A stretch of 64,000 nt of DNA from Candidatus Nezhaarchaeota archaeon (GTDB lineage: Archaea > Thermoproteota > Methanomethylicia > Nezhaarchaeales > WYZ-LMO8): contig JASFYF010000001.1 in NCBI GenBank assembly GCA_030055465.1, forward strand, positions 413,179 through 477,178. Reading direction: 5' to 3'. The notes beneath the pieces are model-generated. The model saw nothing but the letters and a program-made list of their open reading frames with translations, searched no databases and had not been told where the DNA came from. Positions 1-10,718 of this stretch are shown in pieces (the first letter of the stretch is position 1; every line of letters starts with the position of its first letter). The translations under genes and the position numbers were made by a program.

Positions 1-568
1 ACTGTTTAGCAACGTCAAAGAAGGTTGAGCGAAAGAGACCGCAGGATTCCTTCATAACATTCGCTTTATGAACCACCGTGACTTTTCTTCTCTTTTGCTT
101 TCTGGCAAGCTCGAAGGCGAACCTTGAAATTCTTTTTGAGGCCTTTTCGCTTATCACTCTTATTGAGAGAGCGGTCGAACCGACTTTAAACTCCAACCCC
201 GAGTACAGGTCTTCGGTGTTCTCCCTGACAATAACCATGTCCACGGGCCTAGCGCTTTCGCCGTAAGACTTGAAAGGCCGGATGTTAGCGTAGAGGTTCA
301 ATTCTCTTCTTAAGGCGACGACGACCGACTTGTACGTTCCTGGACCGGGTGGTGTTAGCAAAGGTCCTTTAAGGGTACAGTGGCACTTCCTAATAACCTC
401 CAAGGCTCCATCCTCAATTGGTTTCCCGGCCTGCTTCCAGTAATCGTAGCCAGCCTTTATCTCGATGAATTCAGCCTTGAAACCCACTTGGTTGAGAACT
501 TCCAACGCGGCGTTTATGACTTCAGGTCCTATCCCGTCACCTCGCAGCAGCGCAATCCTATATCCCAA
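1..568 (-). CDS. isocitrate/isopropylmalate dehydrogenase family protein (3' truncated by window edge)
   Basis: Reverse-strand translation gives ...LGYRIALLRGDGIGPEVINAALEVLN...LKGPLLTPPGPG...RENTEDLYSGLE...VTVVHKANVMK..., motifs typical of the ICDH/IPMDH family; TTG start assumed. Confidence 0.85.
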   Translation of the reverse strand, partial: MGYRIALLRGDGIGPEVINAALEVLNQVGFKAEFIEIKAGYDYWKQAGKPIEDGALEVIRKCHCTLKGPLLTPPGPGTYKSVVVALRRELNLYANIRPFKSYGESARPVDMVIVRENTEDLYSGLEFKVGSTALSIRVISEKASKRISRFAFELARKQKRRKVTVVHKANVMKESCGLFRSTFFDVAKQ

Positions 569-686
569 GAGTTCGACCCCCTCCGGGTTTAGGAGGTAAG
601 GTCTTATATGTATCTTCCTGGCTCACCGATGAGTCGGCGACCACGAAGCAGAAGCAATTTAAAAGACCCTATTTTTAGGCCGAGTA

Positions 687-1661
687 TTGGGTGCTCTTAG
701 CTTGAAATATCGGGATTTATGTGAAGAACTGGATAAGCTAATGAGCGTGGACCTAGCCTTTAGGGGCGTGATTGGAAAGCTCTATGAGGCTGCAAGGCTC
801 CACGCAGGCAAGCCGCTCAGCGAAGCCGCATCTGAAGCTATCGTCAGCAGGGATCCCGAGCACGTCATGATAGTGACGGGCTTCAAGGTTCTGCCGACAA
901 TGGTGCAGGAAACGGACGGCCCTCCAGGGGCGCTGGTGTTAGCCAAAACTTTGAGATGCCTTGGAGTCGACGTATCGCTGGGCATAGAAGAAGAGAGCGT
1001 TTCCATTTTAGAGGCTGGCCTTGAGGTGCTTAACATCAAGTGCCCCATTATCCCCCTACCCTCCAACGTCGACCTAAGCGCCTTATCCCGTAGGGCATTC
1101 GAAGAGAAGGGCATTGACCTTTTGATATTCGTTGAGAAGGCCGGCTCCAACAACAACGGTGTATACCACAACATGCTCGGGGTCGACGTTACCAGGTACC
1201 ACGCCAGAGCTGAAGCACTACTCAATGAGGGTCGACTTAGAGGGTGCTGCGTGATCTCAATAGGCGATGGTGGAAATGAGGTGGGCTTCGGCTTAATTAA
1301 AGACGCCGTTGAGAGGCACGTCTCCAAGGGCAAAGACTGCGGTTGCCCATGTCGTGGAGGCATAGCGGCATGCTCCAAGGCAGACCTAGTTGTAACATCT
1401 TCAACCTCAAACATCGGTTGCTACGCTGTTTCATGTGCCCTCTCAGCTTTAAAGGGAGGCTCATGGTTCTACAGGGGGGATCTTGAGGTTAAGCTGATAA
1501 GGGCTTTAATAGAGGCTGGCGCCATCGACGCCATGACTGGCAGGGAAGAAATGATGGTTGACGGCGTCCCGGTGGAAGTTACGGCCTCAATCGTCGAATT
1601 GATGAATTACATGAGTGTTAAGGCTAAGTCAGCGCCCAACAACCAGGGATATAGGGGTTAA
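687..1661 (+). CDS. D-glutamate cyclase-like (DUF4392) protein
   Basis: 324 aa; VTGFKVLPTMVQETDGPPGALVLAKTL and CVISIGDGGNEVGFG motifs resemble the D-glutamate cyclase/DUF4392 family. Confidence 0.75.
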   Translation: MGALSLKYRDLCEELDKLMSVDLAFRGVIGKLYEAARLHAGKPLSEAASEAIVSRDPEHVMIVTGFKVLPTMVQETDGPPGALVLAKTLRCLGVDVSLGIEEESVSILEAGLEVLNIKCPIIPLPSNVDLSALSRRAFEEKGIDLLIFVEKAGSNNNGVYHNMLGVDVTRYHARAEALLNEGRLRGCCVISIGDGGNEVGFGLIKDAVERHVSKGKDCGCPCRGGIAACSKADLVVTSSTSNIGCYAVSCALSALKGGSWFYRGDLEVKLIRALIEAGAIDAMTGREEMMVDGVPVEVTASIVELMNYMSVKAKSAPNNQGYRG

Positions 1662-2153
1662 ACCGAGCTCCCTGTACACAGCTTCGACGAGCCTTAAACA
1701 GGCGTCAGCATGAGGGAACGGTAGAAGAGCTAAATGCGAGGGACACCTGCAGTCGCTGCATCCAAAACCCTCAACGTAGGAGGCGAGGCCGTTGAGGTGC
1801 GAGGCTACCATGCATTCAAAAGCCTTGCCAGCTACGGAGGCTACCACCCCCTCCACCCTTACAGAGCTGTTTGAGGTCAAGTAGTCTATATGCCACTTCA
1901 ATTTCTTGGTTCTTCTAAGATGTCTGGAGAGCCTACCTCTAAGGCTTAGAGGCCCTTGACCTAGGGCCGAGCCCGTATATGCATAACATCCCTTCTTTAT
2001 GGTCACAGCGCCTAAAGAGGCGCTTCGGAACTCAAGATCTGATTCAACCAGGATAACTATAGTGTAGATGCCGGCTCGAGGTAGAAGCTCAAGAGGAGGC
2101 TCGTCAAGCCTGTCGACATCACCCAATGCATCAGAACCCGGGTTACAGCTCAT
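1629..2153 (-). CDS. DUF123 (GIY-YIG-like) family protein
   Basis: GIYTIVILVESDLEFRSASLGAVTIKKGCYAYTGSALGQGPLSLRGRLSRHLRRTKKLKWHIDYLT matches the DUF123 pattern; ORF opens at 2333, internal Met start preferred. Confidence 0.8.
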   Translation of the reverse strand: MSCNPGSDALGDVDRLDEPPLELLPRAGIYTIVILVESDLEFRSASLGAVTIKKGCYAYTGSALGQGPLSLRGRLSRHLRRTKKLKWHIDYLTSNSSVRVEGVVASVAGKAFECMVASHLNGLASYVEGFGCSDCRCPSHLALLPFPHADACLRLVEAVYRELGLTPISLVVGR

Positions 2154-2555
2154 TGCCCCCCCGCAAAATCTTACTGGGATAGAGACTTTAATGTTTCGCA
2201 TCAAAATGTTATCGGATCGCCAGCAAGGTCTCGGCATAACCATCTGGGGCGCGCAGCCGTAAACCCCGAATGGGTCCCTGACCCTCATGGTAGAGGAGGT
2301 TACACACCTAATGCTTAACTTCAAGTAATGCACCCAACTTTATATCTCTCGTTCCCTTGCTTATCCTTCGGGGCGGTGATCGAGGGTTCAAAGCGCTGAT
2401 TACGTGAAGAGGCCGACTACATGGTGAGCCCCATAGAAACCTTTAAAGATTGGTTGCTGGCCTCCTTAATTGAGGCTGCATGCTTATGTTTCCTCTCCGA
2501 TGCAAACGCGTGGGGGCGATTTTCTGGGATGGTTCAAGCTTAGGAGGGAAGCTCC

Positions 2556-3029
2556 GTGGATAAGTCAGTGATGATACATTCGGATAGAGGAACAATAAAG
2601 AGGGTCGTAGAGGTAGATGCCCCTTTACTTGAGGCTGTTAAGAGGACAGCGTTGGAGGCCTTGCAGCTGTGGGATCCTGAGCGCTCGGATTTCGTGGTGA
2701 TGAAGGACAGCTACACCAAGACCCTTAAGCTTCCCTTAAAGAAGGAAGAGTACGAGGCGTATTCCAAGTTTGAGCTCAGAAGGGGTTCTAAGGAGGCTGA
2801 AGTCGTCATACCGATTTACATAACTTCATTTAACAACGAGTGGAAGGAGGCTGACTACTACGACAACGAAATATTCATTGTTGCTCCTAAGCTTCCAGAC
2901 GAAGACCTAGAGGAGCTGAAGAAGAGAGCAATGACCGCCACCTCTGAGGAGCAATTGGAGATAGGCAACCTCGGCGGCCTAGAGGAGGACCTAGAGGAGT
3001 TGGACGAAGAGGAAGAGGAGGAAGAGTAG
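2556..3029 (+). CDS. uncharacterised protein with acidic C-terminal tail
   Basis: 157 aa ORF ending in EEDLEELDEEEEEEE; convergent with and directly abutting polB. Confidence 0.75.
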   Translation: MDKSVMIHSDRGTIKRVVEVDAPLLEAVKRTALEALQLWDPERSDFVVMKDSYTKTLKLPLKKEEYEAYSKFELRRGSKEAEVVIPIYITSFNNEWKEADYYDNEIFIVAPKLPDEDLEELKKRAMTATSEEQLEIGNLGGLEEDLEELDEEEEEEE

Positions 3030-3030
3030 C

Positions 3031-5646
3031 TCACTTGAAGAAGGACGTGAGGCTCTTTGCCCCAAGGATCTCGCCGAAGTCAAGGCCTAACGCCATAAGC
3101 ACTTGTTCGAACGTCGTGCGCATGTGCTCCACGTATTTCTCCACGTCAATTTCGTCCACCCTTGCGAGCTGTACAGGTTTTACACCCAATCCGCCTCTGA
3201 CCTTAACGAACCTTATAATTGAGCCAGCATCGAGGTTCTTCTTGTAGGCCATGAGCTGCTTCGCTGCCTTAACGTGCTGTGATGATACAGCGTAGCCCTC
3301 TAGGGGCTTTGAAAGCATGACGGTAAACGCCATTTCGTCTAAGCTGTACTTTCTCTGCCTAAGATTATCATAAACCGACTTAACAAGCTTCCTCATGGTT
3401 TCACGGGCCCTCTCGAAGTCTTCAACGTTGTTCACCTTGCTCAGAATTGCTGTCAGGTTCAAAAACGCCTCCTTAAGGAAGGGCGGTGTATTCCTCTTCT
3501 TTCCGACGAGGCCCTTTATGTCCACATCACCGTTAGTTAGGACCCCTACGTAGTTCTTTTTTAAACCGGAGAAGGCAACGAACCTATAGCTCTTGTCGTA
3601 GTCGAGATCAACCTTAAGCTCCTTTTCAGCCCACTCAACCAGCTCCTTAATTTTAGATTCTTCGGGGTTATGAATGAATATGCTATCGGTGTCGCCGTAG
3701 AGCACCTTCAAGCCTAGGCTGCTCGCCTTCTCAATAGTTTTGGTGATTATATATCGACCTATCGCCGTCGTGCTTTCAGCAACGGGCGGGCAGTACAGCG
3801 AGAAATTAGAGGAACCCATTACGCCATATGAGGCGTTCAGCACAACCTTCAAGCTCTTCTCAACGACTTCGTAAAGGCTCTTCTTAGAGGGGTCACGCTC
3901 CTTCTTTGACATAGGCTTGAACCATAAGGCTCTGATGTCGCGTAACATCCCTATCAACGCCGATGTTAAGCCCTCCCTCTTCGTGCAGACCCAGTGCGGC
4001 GTCGAAGGTATGAGGTTTGACCTGCAGTCGGGGTGACCGCAGTTTATGACCTCATAAGAGAGGTTCCGGGTTTTAACTATGCTTGGGTACAGAGATGTGA
4101 AGTCGAGGACTGCAACCCTGAAATATGTTCCGGCTGGCGGCTTCAGAACTATGGCGCCTAGGTACTTTTTGCCCTTGATTTTAGCTTCGGTAACGGCCTG
4201 ACCCTTCAGGGCCAGTATCTCGTCCCTCCTAGGTATCAGGTAGTTCCTCCTTCTATGTTCGAAGTAGAGCATGTTCCTGATCCAATTAGAAATCCCCTGC
4301 CTAGTTATGTCCTCCATGCTCATCTTGGCTATACGCATAAAGAGCACTACGAGTTTCAAAACCAAGTTGTCATTGAACTTGGTAAGGCTAAGAGTCAATT
4401 GAGAGTCTCGCACACAATAGGCCGCGAGCTCGGAAGGGCTGAGCTCAGAAATAGAGGTTTTAAGCTGAATTTTCCTAAAGGAGAGGAGGGCCTCTGCAAC
4501 CGCGTCGAGCGTCACATCTCTGTACTTGTTTCCAAAGGCGTAGCCTTGAATGGATCTATTGTGAAAGAACTTATAGAGGTCCACGTGGACTGACTTTGCC
4601 AGTAGGGCCGAGGGATTTTCACCCCTCGTCATAGATATTGGAATTTCATCTCTTGCAAAGCCTAACTTCATCGCTCTGTGCAGCATGTAGTTTAGATCGA
4701 AGTTGTCCCCGTTGAACGTCAAAATGATGGGGTAATCATCCAGTAGCTTGAATATTTCTTCAAGCATCTTGTACTCGTCGTAAAATAACTTGACTTCTAA
4801 GTCCTCAGGCGCTTCTAGCCGGTCGTCTTCACCGTTATTTCTCTTAAGTAGAAAGACAAGCTTCCTTCCATCTGAGCTGCACAAGCTAAACGCTATTATT
4901 GGATATAGGGCTTCCCTGGGATTGGGAAGCTTATCGGGGTCGGGCGAGTAGACCTCAATGTCTATAGCAGCTCTCCTTATATCCGGGATGGGCGTGAGGA
5001 AGAGAGGCAACCAGTCCTTTACGAGCTCTCTAGCTGCCTGTTGGTCTTCGAAGAGCTTTAGTACTTCTTCAGCTTCACTGTTGGCGAGCCCTAAGTTAAG
5101 TCTCTTAAGCCTACCATCCTCCACCTTGTAGAACATTCCGGGCACTAAACCGATATCGAAAATGTAGCAGTTGTGGTACTTTATGTCGGCCTCCCAAGCT
5201 TTAGGGAGAAGATCCCTTATGGCGCCTTTCTTACCGCCTATAGCTAAAGGGTCAGAGGCCACAACTTTAGTTAGCTCCACCTCTCTCTCCTTGAGAACGT
5301 CGAACTTTTTAATCCTCTCGAAGCCCACGAGGGCTGGATGCGACGCGGCCTTGCTGCGTTTAAATTCCTCCGCGTTTATATCCGTTAGGCAGTATGGCTT
5401 GTGCCCGGTGTCGTCATACCAAAAGCACATAACCCCCCTCTCAACGTCGTAGAGCTTTAAAAGCGCCTTTTTCGCTTCTCCACTGTACGAAACGGATAGA
5501 AGGATACAGGAACCAGTGTTCCGCGACGGCTTAACTTCTAGCTTACCCGATATGTATAGCTCTTCTTCAGGCTCCTCCTCTTCATACCACTCTTCATCGT
5601 GTTCGGGCGCTTCTGCTTCGAGACGCTCCAAGGCGTTGCTCACCAT
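3031..5646 (-). CDS. polB: DNA polymerase family B
   Basis: 871 aa; DIEVYSPDPDKLP (ExoI), FNGDNFDLNYM (ExoII), DFTSLYPSI and YGDTDS motifs. Confidence 0.97.
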   Translation of the reverse strand: MVSNALERLEAEAPEHDEEWYEEEEPEEELYISGKLEVKPSRNTGSCILLSVSYSGEAKKALLKLYDVERGVMCFWYDDTGHKPYCLTDINAEEFKRSKAASHPALVGFERIKKFDVLKEREVELTKVVASDPLAIGGKKGAIRDLLPKAWEADIKYHNCYIFDIGLVPGMFYKVEDGRLKRLNLGLANSEAEEVLKLFEDQQAARELVKDWLPLFLTPIPDIRRAAIDIEVYSPDPDKLPNPREALYPIIAFSLCSSDGRKLVFLLKRNNGEDDRLEAPEDLEVKLFYDEYKMLEEIFKLLDDYPIILTFNGDNFDLNYMLHRAMKLGFARDEIPISMTRGENPSALLAKSVHVDLYKFFHNRSIQGYAFGNKYRDVTLDAVAEALLSFRKIQLKTSISELSPSELAAYCVRDSQLTLSLTKFNDNLVLKLVVLFMRIAKMSMEDITRQGISNWIRNMLYFEHRRRNYLIPRRDEILALKGQAVTEAKIKGKKYLGAIVLKPPAGTYFRVAVLDFTSLYPSIVKTRNLSYEVINCGHPDCRSNLIPSTPHWVCTKREGLTSALIGMLRDIRALWFKPMSKKERDPSKKSLYEVVEKSLKVVLNASYGVMGSSNFSLYCPPVAESTTAIGRYIITKTIEKASSLGLKVLYGDTDSIFIHNPEESKIKELVEWAEKELKVDLDYDKSYRFVAFSGLKKNYVGVLTNGDVDIKGLVGKKRNTPPFLKEAFLNLTAILSKVNNVEDFERARETMRKLVKSVYDNLRQRKYSLDEMAFTVMLSKPLEGYAVSSQHVKAAKQLMAYKKNLDAGSIIRFVKVRGGLGVKPVQLARVDEIDVEKYVEHMRTTFEQVLMALGLDFGEILGAKSLTSFFK

Positions 5647-5858
5647 CTCGACCTCTCAAGGTCGCGATCCCCTTTACTCTTCCTCTTATACTCCTTGTAA
5701 TGATCCCTACACAGGTAAACCCTTTTCCTCGTTTCAGCCTTAATGTTGAAGTACTTTGACGCCTCAACAGCTGATATGGATTTAAATGCCTGCCCGCTGC
5801 AGAAGGAGCATTTCTCGCCTTTAGATACCCTACCCAATAGTGTAAACCCCCAAGCCAC
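5640..5858 (-). CDS. small CxxC...CxxH protein (putative Zn-binding) overlapping the polB start
   Basis: 72 aa, EKCSFC...LCRDHYKEYKRKSK; overlaps polB by 7 bp on the same strand. Confidence 0.6.
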   Translation of the reverse strand: MAWGFTLLGRVSKGEKCSFCSGQAFKSISAVEASKYFNIKAETRKRVYLCRDHYKEYKRKSKGDRDLERSRW

Positions 5859-6049
5859 TAGACATGGAGGCGAAGAGGAGATTTTAAGGTTGCTACAAAA
5901 TCAGGGCCTTCCAGTAACATCAAGTTTAAAAGGCCTCCTCACATTTCAATCTCCCCTACCAAAATCAAGTTTAAGGAAAAAGGCGAAAACCGTTTAAATA
6001 CACTTAGATGGTAATAAGAGGTTGTAATCTGTAATCGGGGTGGCATTCC

Positions 6050-6625
6050 GTGGAAGCCAAGATAACCTATTTTGAAAGTGGAGGCAGACACAACACCGAG
6101 GCTACGCTTAAGTTAGTTAAGGAGAGGGCCAAGGAGAGGAATATTAAGAATATCGTTTTAGCTTCAATCAGCGGATTTTCAGCCGAAAAGGCCTTAGAAG
6201 CCTTTAAGGACATCGATGTCAAGCTAACCGTTGTTAGCTTGAAAGGACTCAGCGGGGAGCTGCCCGAGTTCCCGGAGAGCTTAAAGGAGGAGATAAGGCG
6301 CTTAGGACACAACTTCTGTTATGCGTCAGAAGTGAAATACGAGTTCCCCGAAATTGTGCAGGCAACCCTAAGGAGGTTTAGCGAGGGCCTCAAGGTATGC
6401 GTGGAAATCGCGCTCATAGCCGCGGAGGCGGGATACGTTAAGCCTGGTGAGGAGGTCATTGCCGTAGGAGGGACTGGAAGGCTTGGATACAAGGAGGGGG
6501 GAGGGCTGGACACAGCCGTAATTATTGAAGCCATGAGGAGCGGCGATTTCCTTGAGCTTGAACCACTGTACGGCGGAAAGGAGAAGCGAAGAAAAATAAA
6601 GGAGATAATATGCAAGCCAAGATAA
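6050..6625 (+). CDS. pyruvate kinase C-terminal alpha/beta domain-like protein
   Basis: 191 aa; NTEATLKLVKERAKERNIKNIVLAS...GTGRLGYKEGGGLDTAVII. Confidence 0.75.
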   Translation: MEAKITYFESGGRHNTEATLKLVKERAKERNIKNIVLASISGFSAEKALEAFKDIDVKLTVVSLKGLSGELPEFPESLKEEIRRLGHNFCYASEVKYEFPEIVQATLRRFSEGLKVCVEIALIAAEAGYVKPGEEVIAVGGTGRLGYKEGGGLDTAVIIEAMRSGDFLELEPLYGGKEKRRKIKEIICKPR

Positions 6626-6875
6626 AAACGAAGTGAGTTTGTATCCTTTTTGAAACGTTTAATAAAAGGCATGAGCCAGGCTGACGTCACCAGAACTTCT
6701 CATAACTTACGAGCACCGCTAGCTCAACTACGCCTTCATGACTAAAAATTCATTACCCCCATATTTAATGAGTTGGAATTCGTCGGGGAAAGCGAGGCTA
6801 CAAGGTGCACATGCACGCGCAGTTCTTAAGCCGAATAAAGAGGTTATATATGTAACACCTAAACGTGTCAGAATT

Positions 6876-6964
6876 GGGCCCGTCGTCTAGCATGGATAGG
6901 ACGCCAGCCTGCGGTACCTGTGGAAAGCTGGAAGTCCGGGGTTCAAGTCCCCGCGGGCCCGCCA
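6876..6964 (+). tRNA. tRNA-Arg(GCG) with 11-nt intron at 37/38 and encoded CCA
   Basis: Acceptor gggcccg/cgggccc; anticodon arm ccagc-ctgcgg-[tacctgtggaa]-a-gctgg; T-arm ccggggttcaagtccccg; 3' g-CCA. Confidence 0.88.
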
Positions 6965-7853
6965 CCCCCGAGAGGGGCTCAGCCGTATAAAATGTATGAG
7001 GTTTGAACCCAAGCTTTCATGTTTGGCGCCGAGGAATATGATGTTAAAAGGTCATTGACGTGGCTCTTATGGGTTACGTGATGAACTTGAGAGCTTTTAA
7101 AATTGATGCAGCAAGCGCTGTTCAAAGCCGCATTCTCTAAAGCAAGCAGCGTGAAGGCATTATTTTCTTCAACTCGTAGAGGGGGCCGCATCTTCACGCG
7201 ATGACTGAGCTCTACAAGTTTTTAAAGCGGTTTATTATGTGGAGGAAAAGGGACGTATAACTTAGCTCACATTGCCATGAAGAGTATACTCAGGACGCAT
7301 TGTTAAGGTGACTGAAGAGGCTAATTCAAGGGTTAAGGAAGTGGGGGGATAGATAGGCATGCATGCTCGGAAATTGTGCCAAGAGAACTTGGCTTAAGGT
7401 GAGCAAAATAGATCTCGTAATCGCATTGAATGACTTTGAAGGCGTGTGGTCCACCGAGAGGCGATGCAATAAAGGTAGGGTGGAAGGTAGGCGTACGGCC
7501 ACTCGTAGGGACAGCATATCGAGGTAACTTGATAGGAAGGTTCATCAAAGCGCTGCGCTAATAGATGCATCAAAATATTATGATATACATTGCGCCTTTT
7601 CAGTGAGGTCTGATAACATCTTCATTTCAGACGGATGCAGAATGGGTCCACTAATGACGGCGTGAACCCTTGGCTTTAAGGGACGCACAGCCTTTCTTAG
7701 GTATACATTTCTCAATGCAGTCGTCCTCCAGCACTTTGGAGTTATGGCAACCAGGAGATTGAGAAGTGGATGAGGATTGAAATCGTTTGGGGTTAAACAA
7801 CCACGGGTTCCCTCATCCATAAGAGGGCTGTGAGGTAAACTTGGAGCGTTGAG

Positions 7854-9809
7854 CTACATTTTCTTTACCATTTTTAGGTTTATCGCTTTTGTGCAGCTCT
7901 CCAGGACCGTTTTAATGGAGTAAACCAGCATTAGCCTTGCCTTCCGTGTTTCCTCGTCTCTCTCCCTTATCACGTTAACTTTTTCGTAGTAGGAGTTGAA
8001 GAGCTCGCTTAAACGGTTCAGAAACAACGTTAAGATTTCCGGTCTAAGCTCCTCCGCAGCTTGTACGAAGAGCTCAGGGTACCTAGCCATCTGTATGACT
8101 AGTTCGCGCTCGTAGTCGTGGATAAGCTTTGCAACGTCAACGTTGAGCGTAGGTGCAAAGCCGCTTTTCCTTAGTATGCCTAGAGCCCTTACATAGGTGT
8201 AGTTTATGAATGGAAAGCTGTTCCTCTCGAAGTTTATCACTTGATCCCAATCGAAAGTCATGGTTTTTGAGGGCGTCACGTTTACAAGGGCAAACCTCAC
8301 AGCGCCGGTACCAACGACTTCGGCTATCTCCCTTTTTTCTTCCTCGGTTAAGCTTGGACCCCTCTTCTCAACTTCACGATGAACCCTAGCTACGGCTTCG
8401 TTTAACAGGTCGTCTAGCGCTATGTATCTACCTCGCCTACTCGACATTTTTGCCCCGGGTAGACGCACAAGTTCATAGGCGTAGTGAACGTATCGATTTT
8501 GGATGTCCTCAACTTGAAGGAGTTTTAGGATAATCTTGAGCTGCAATTGGGCGAGGCTCTGTTCAACCCCTATGACGTTTATGACCTTGTTGGCTCTTTC
8601 GAGCTTCCATAGAGCATACGCTATGTCCCTCGTCGTGTAAAGCGTAGTTCCATCAGCTCTCTTCAAGGTCAACTTGGGTATCTGCTTTCCAGGCAAACCC
8701 CATTCATCCTTTACTCCGAGGTTTGAAGAAACCTTGTCTACATCTAGTATTAGGGCGCCTTCCTGGGTTTCAAGAGCCCACGGGGCCAGCGTCGAGATCT
8801 TGTTTATTATCGTGTCGGCTGCACCGCTCCAGACAGCGATCTCGCTTTCCCAATCCCATTGGTCAAAGCGCACACCCAATCGAGACAGCGTCTCCTTGAA
8901 GCCCTCTATCACCCTGTTGCAGAGCTCTCTCACAAGCTCTACAGCATCCCGGACACCCTCTTCGTACTCTCTGTTAAGCCTAGAGATGGCCCTTCTAGGG
9001 TCTTCATCCTTGCTTATCTTCTCGAGAAGTTCATCGAATAGTTCTGGATCCCTGCTCCTCAAGTCGTAGGTTATGCTAACCCATTCATCTATTTCCTTTG
9101 TTAAATTGGCCCTTTCCTCATCGTTTGAGGCTGCTTTCAACCTCTCCTTAAGCCCCTTTATCTCCACGATGGCGTTAGTCATGGGATAAACGAGACCTAT
9201 CATGTGATCTGGTTTACCTCCCATAATCCTGTGCTTGACTTTTGAGTAACCGTAGGCAGCAATCATGACTTGGAGTCCAACGTCGTTCACGTAGAAGTGA
9301 GCTTTAACCATGTGCCCCCTCGCTTTTAGAAGCGAGACGAGCGAGTCGCCGATTATGGCGTTTCTACCGGTACCTATGGTTAAGGGATGAACCGGGTTCC
9401 CGCTTGTGTGCTCCACTATCACTTTAAGCGGCCTCTCGGTTTTGACAAGTCCATATTCCGAGGAGAACGCGATTATCGAGGAGAAAAGCTCTTTCGCTAG
9501 CTCGCGGTGGTTAACGTAGAGGTTTACGTAACCTTCCCCTGCTGCTTCAGCCTTCTCGACAAATCGCCTTTCCCCGGAAGACGATATCACGAAGGATATC
9601 TCTTCGGCCAACTTCCTGGGATTCAACCCCGCAACCTTAGCTACCTCGAAGCAGGGGTAGGCCAGCTCACCCATACTTCTATAGGGGGGCGTTTCAAGAC
9701 CCCTATTCAAGGCGTCCTCCACGGCGCCGCGCATCGCTTCGCTTACCGAGGATTTTATGAGATTCGCGCACTCATCCTCGAAAAGCTTGAAGGGCCTTGC
9801 GTAGGGCAT
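7854..9809 (-). CDS. argS: arginyl-tRNA synthetase
   Basis: 651 aa; HTSGNPVHPLTIGTGRNAIIGDSL (HIGH region) and KMSSRRGRYIALDDLL (KMSK-like). Confidence 0.97.
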   Translation of the reverse strand: MPYARPFKLFEDECANLIKSSVSEAMRGAVEDALNRGLETPPYRSMGELAYPCFEVAKVAGLNPRKLAEEISFVISSSGERRFVEKAEAAGEGYVNLYVNHRELAKELFSSIIAFSSEYGLVKTERPLKVIVEHTSGNPVHPLTIGTGRNAIIGDSLVSLLKARGHMVKAHFYVNDVGLQVMIAAYGYSKVKHRIMGGKPDHMIGLVYPMTNAIVEIKGLKERLKAASNDEERANLTKEIDEWVSITYDLRSRDPELFDELLEKISKDEDPRRAISRLNREYEEGVRDAVELVRELCNRVIEGFKETLSRLGVRFDQWDWESEIAVWSGAADTIINKISTLAPWALETQEGALILDVDKVSSNLGVKDEWGLPGKQIPKLTLKRADGTTLYTTRDIAYALWKLERANKVINVIGVEQSLAQLQLKIILKLLQVEDIQNRYVHYAYELVRLPGAKMSSRRGRYIALDDLLNEAVARVHREVEKRGPSLTEEEKREIAEVVGTGAVRFALVNVTPSKTMTFDWDQVINFERNSFPFINYTYVRALGILRKSGFAPTLNVDVAKLIHDYERELVIQMARYPELFVQAAEELRPEILTLFLNRLSELFNSYYEKVNVIRERDEETRKARLMLVYSIKTVLESCTKAINLKMVKKM

Positions 9810-9857
9810 TTTTCTCTCACGTTATAGTTTTTCCAAAAATAAAAATGTGGTTGAAGG

Positions 9858-10547
9858 CTACTGGACGAAGGCTATTGACGCATCTTTTATCTTGCTGAAA
9901 ATTGCGGCGTTTATTATCATCGGAGTCAAGGATTCTATCATCAACGAGGCCCTGAGAGGCCCTACGTACACCGGGCGAAGGTTAGGTATCTCCTTGGTTA
10001 GCTTAGTCACCAACTCCACTGCTCCGGGATCATCTCCAGCTATGGGAACATCGTAATTTAGTATGGTTGCCGGGTTTGCGAGCTTTTTAGCTGAAATCGC
10101 GTGGTAGGCAGCTACAACGGGGATGCCTTGAAGTTCTTGAGCTAAGCTCTCGGCGTAGGATATTGCTCTGCCATCCTTAATTATTGGGGAGTAAACCATG
10201 CCTTTTTCTATTTTAATCATGGGCACTACGGGCGAAACCAGCACCTGCTTGGGGTTCAACCTATCCTTTATGCTCATAATAGTTGAGGCTGCGAACTCGT
10301 GTGGTATCGTCAGCACCACTATTTCGGCTTCAGCTGCGGCCTCAGGGTTTGATGTCCCACTAATGGATCCCGCCATGGAGTCTCCGTAAAATGCTTTGGC
10401 TTTAGCTAGGTAGTCAGCGGCGGCTTTAGCTCCTTTACTAGCCTCCCTTGAACCTATTATCACTTCGTGACTTTTAGACCACCTCAGCGCCAAGCCCTCA
10501 CCCATGTCTCCGGTTCCGCCAAGCAAAGCAATCTTCACTGAGACCAC
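9858..10547 (-). CDS. npdG: NADPH-dependent F420 reductase
   Basis: 229 aa; KIALLGGTGDMGEGLALRWSKSHEVIIGSRE, typical NpdG. Confidence 0.88.
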   Translation of the reverse strand: MVSVKIALLGGTGDMGEGLALRWSKSHEVIIGSREASKGAKAAADYLAKAKAFYGDSMAGSISGTSNPEAAAEAEIVVLTIPHEFAASTIMSIKDRLNPKQVLVSPVVPMIKIEKGMVYSPIIKDGRAISYAESLAQELQGIPVVAAYHAISAKKLANPATILNYDVPIAGDDPGAVELVTKLTKEIPNLRPVYVGPLRASLMIESLTPMIINAAIFSKIKDASIAFVQ

Positions 10548-10718
10548 CCGCTTAAACCAGCTTTGCTAGGGGCAGATAAAAGTAGTTGTAGCGCTGTAGA
10601 AGATCTCTGTGTTTTGGGCGCCTATTTATGCTCAAGCCACAAGCAGAATATATTTTATTATCTATCTATTTCTTAGACTAGAAAGCTTAAAAAACGGGTA
10701 ATTATTAGATAATGTTTT

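Noticed and set aside
782-1414. 210-aa minus-strand ORF
   Set aside because: Antisense to the D-glutamate cyclase-like gene, S/P/L-rich shadow ORF.
7000-7850. Possible genes between tRNA-Arg and argS
   Set aside because: Only short ORFs with no coherent motifs on either strand; insufficient support for a CDS or RNA call.
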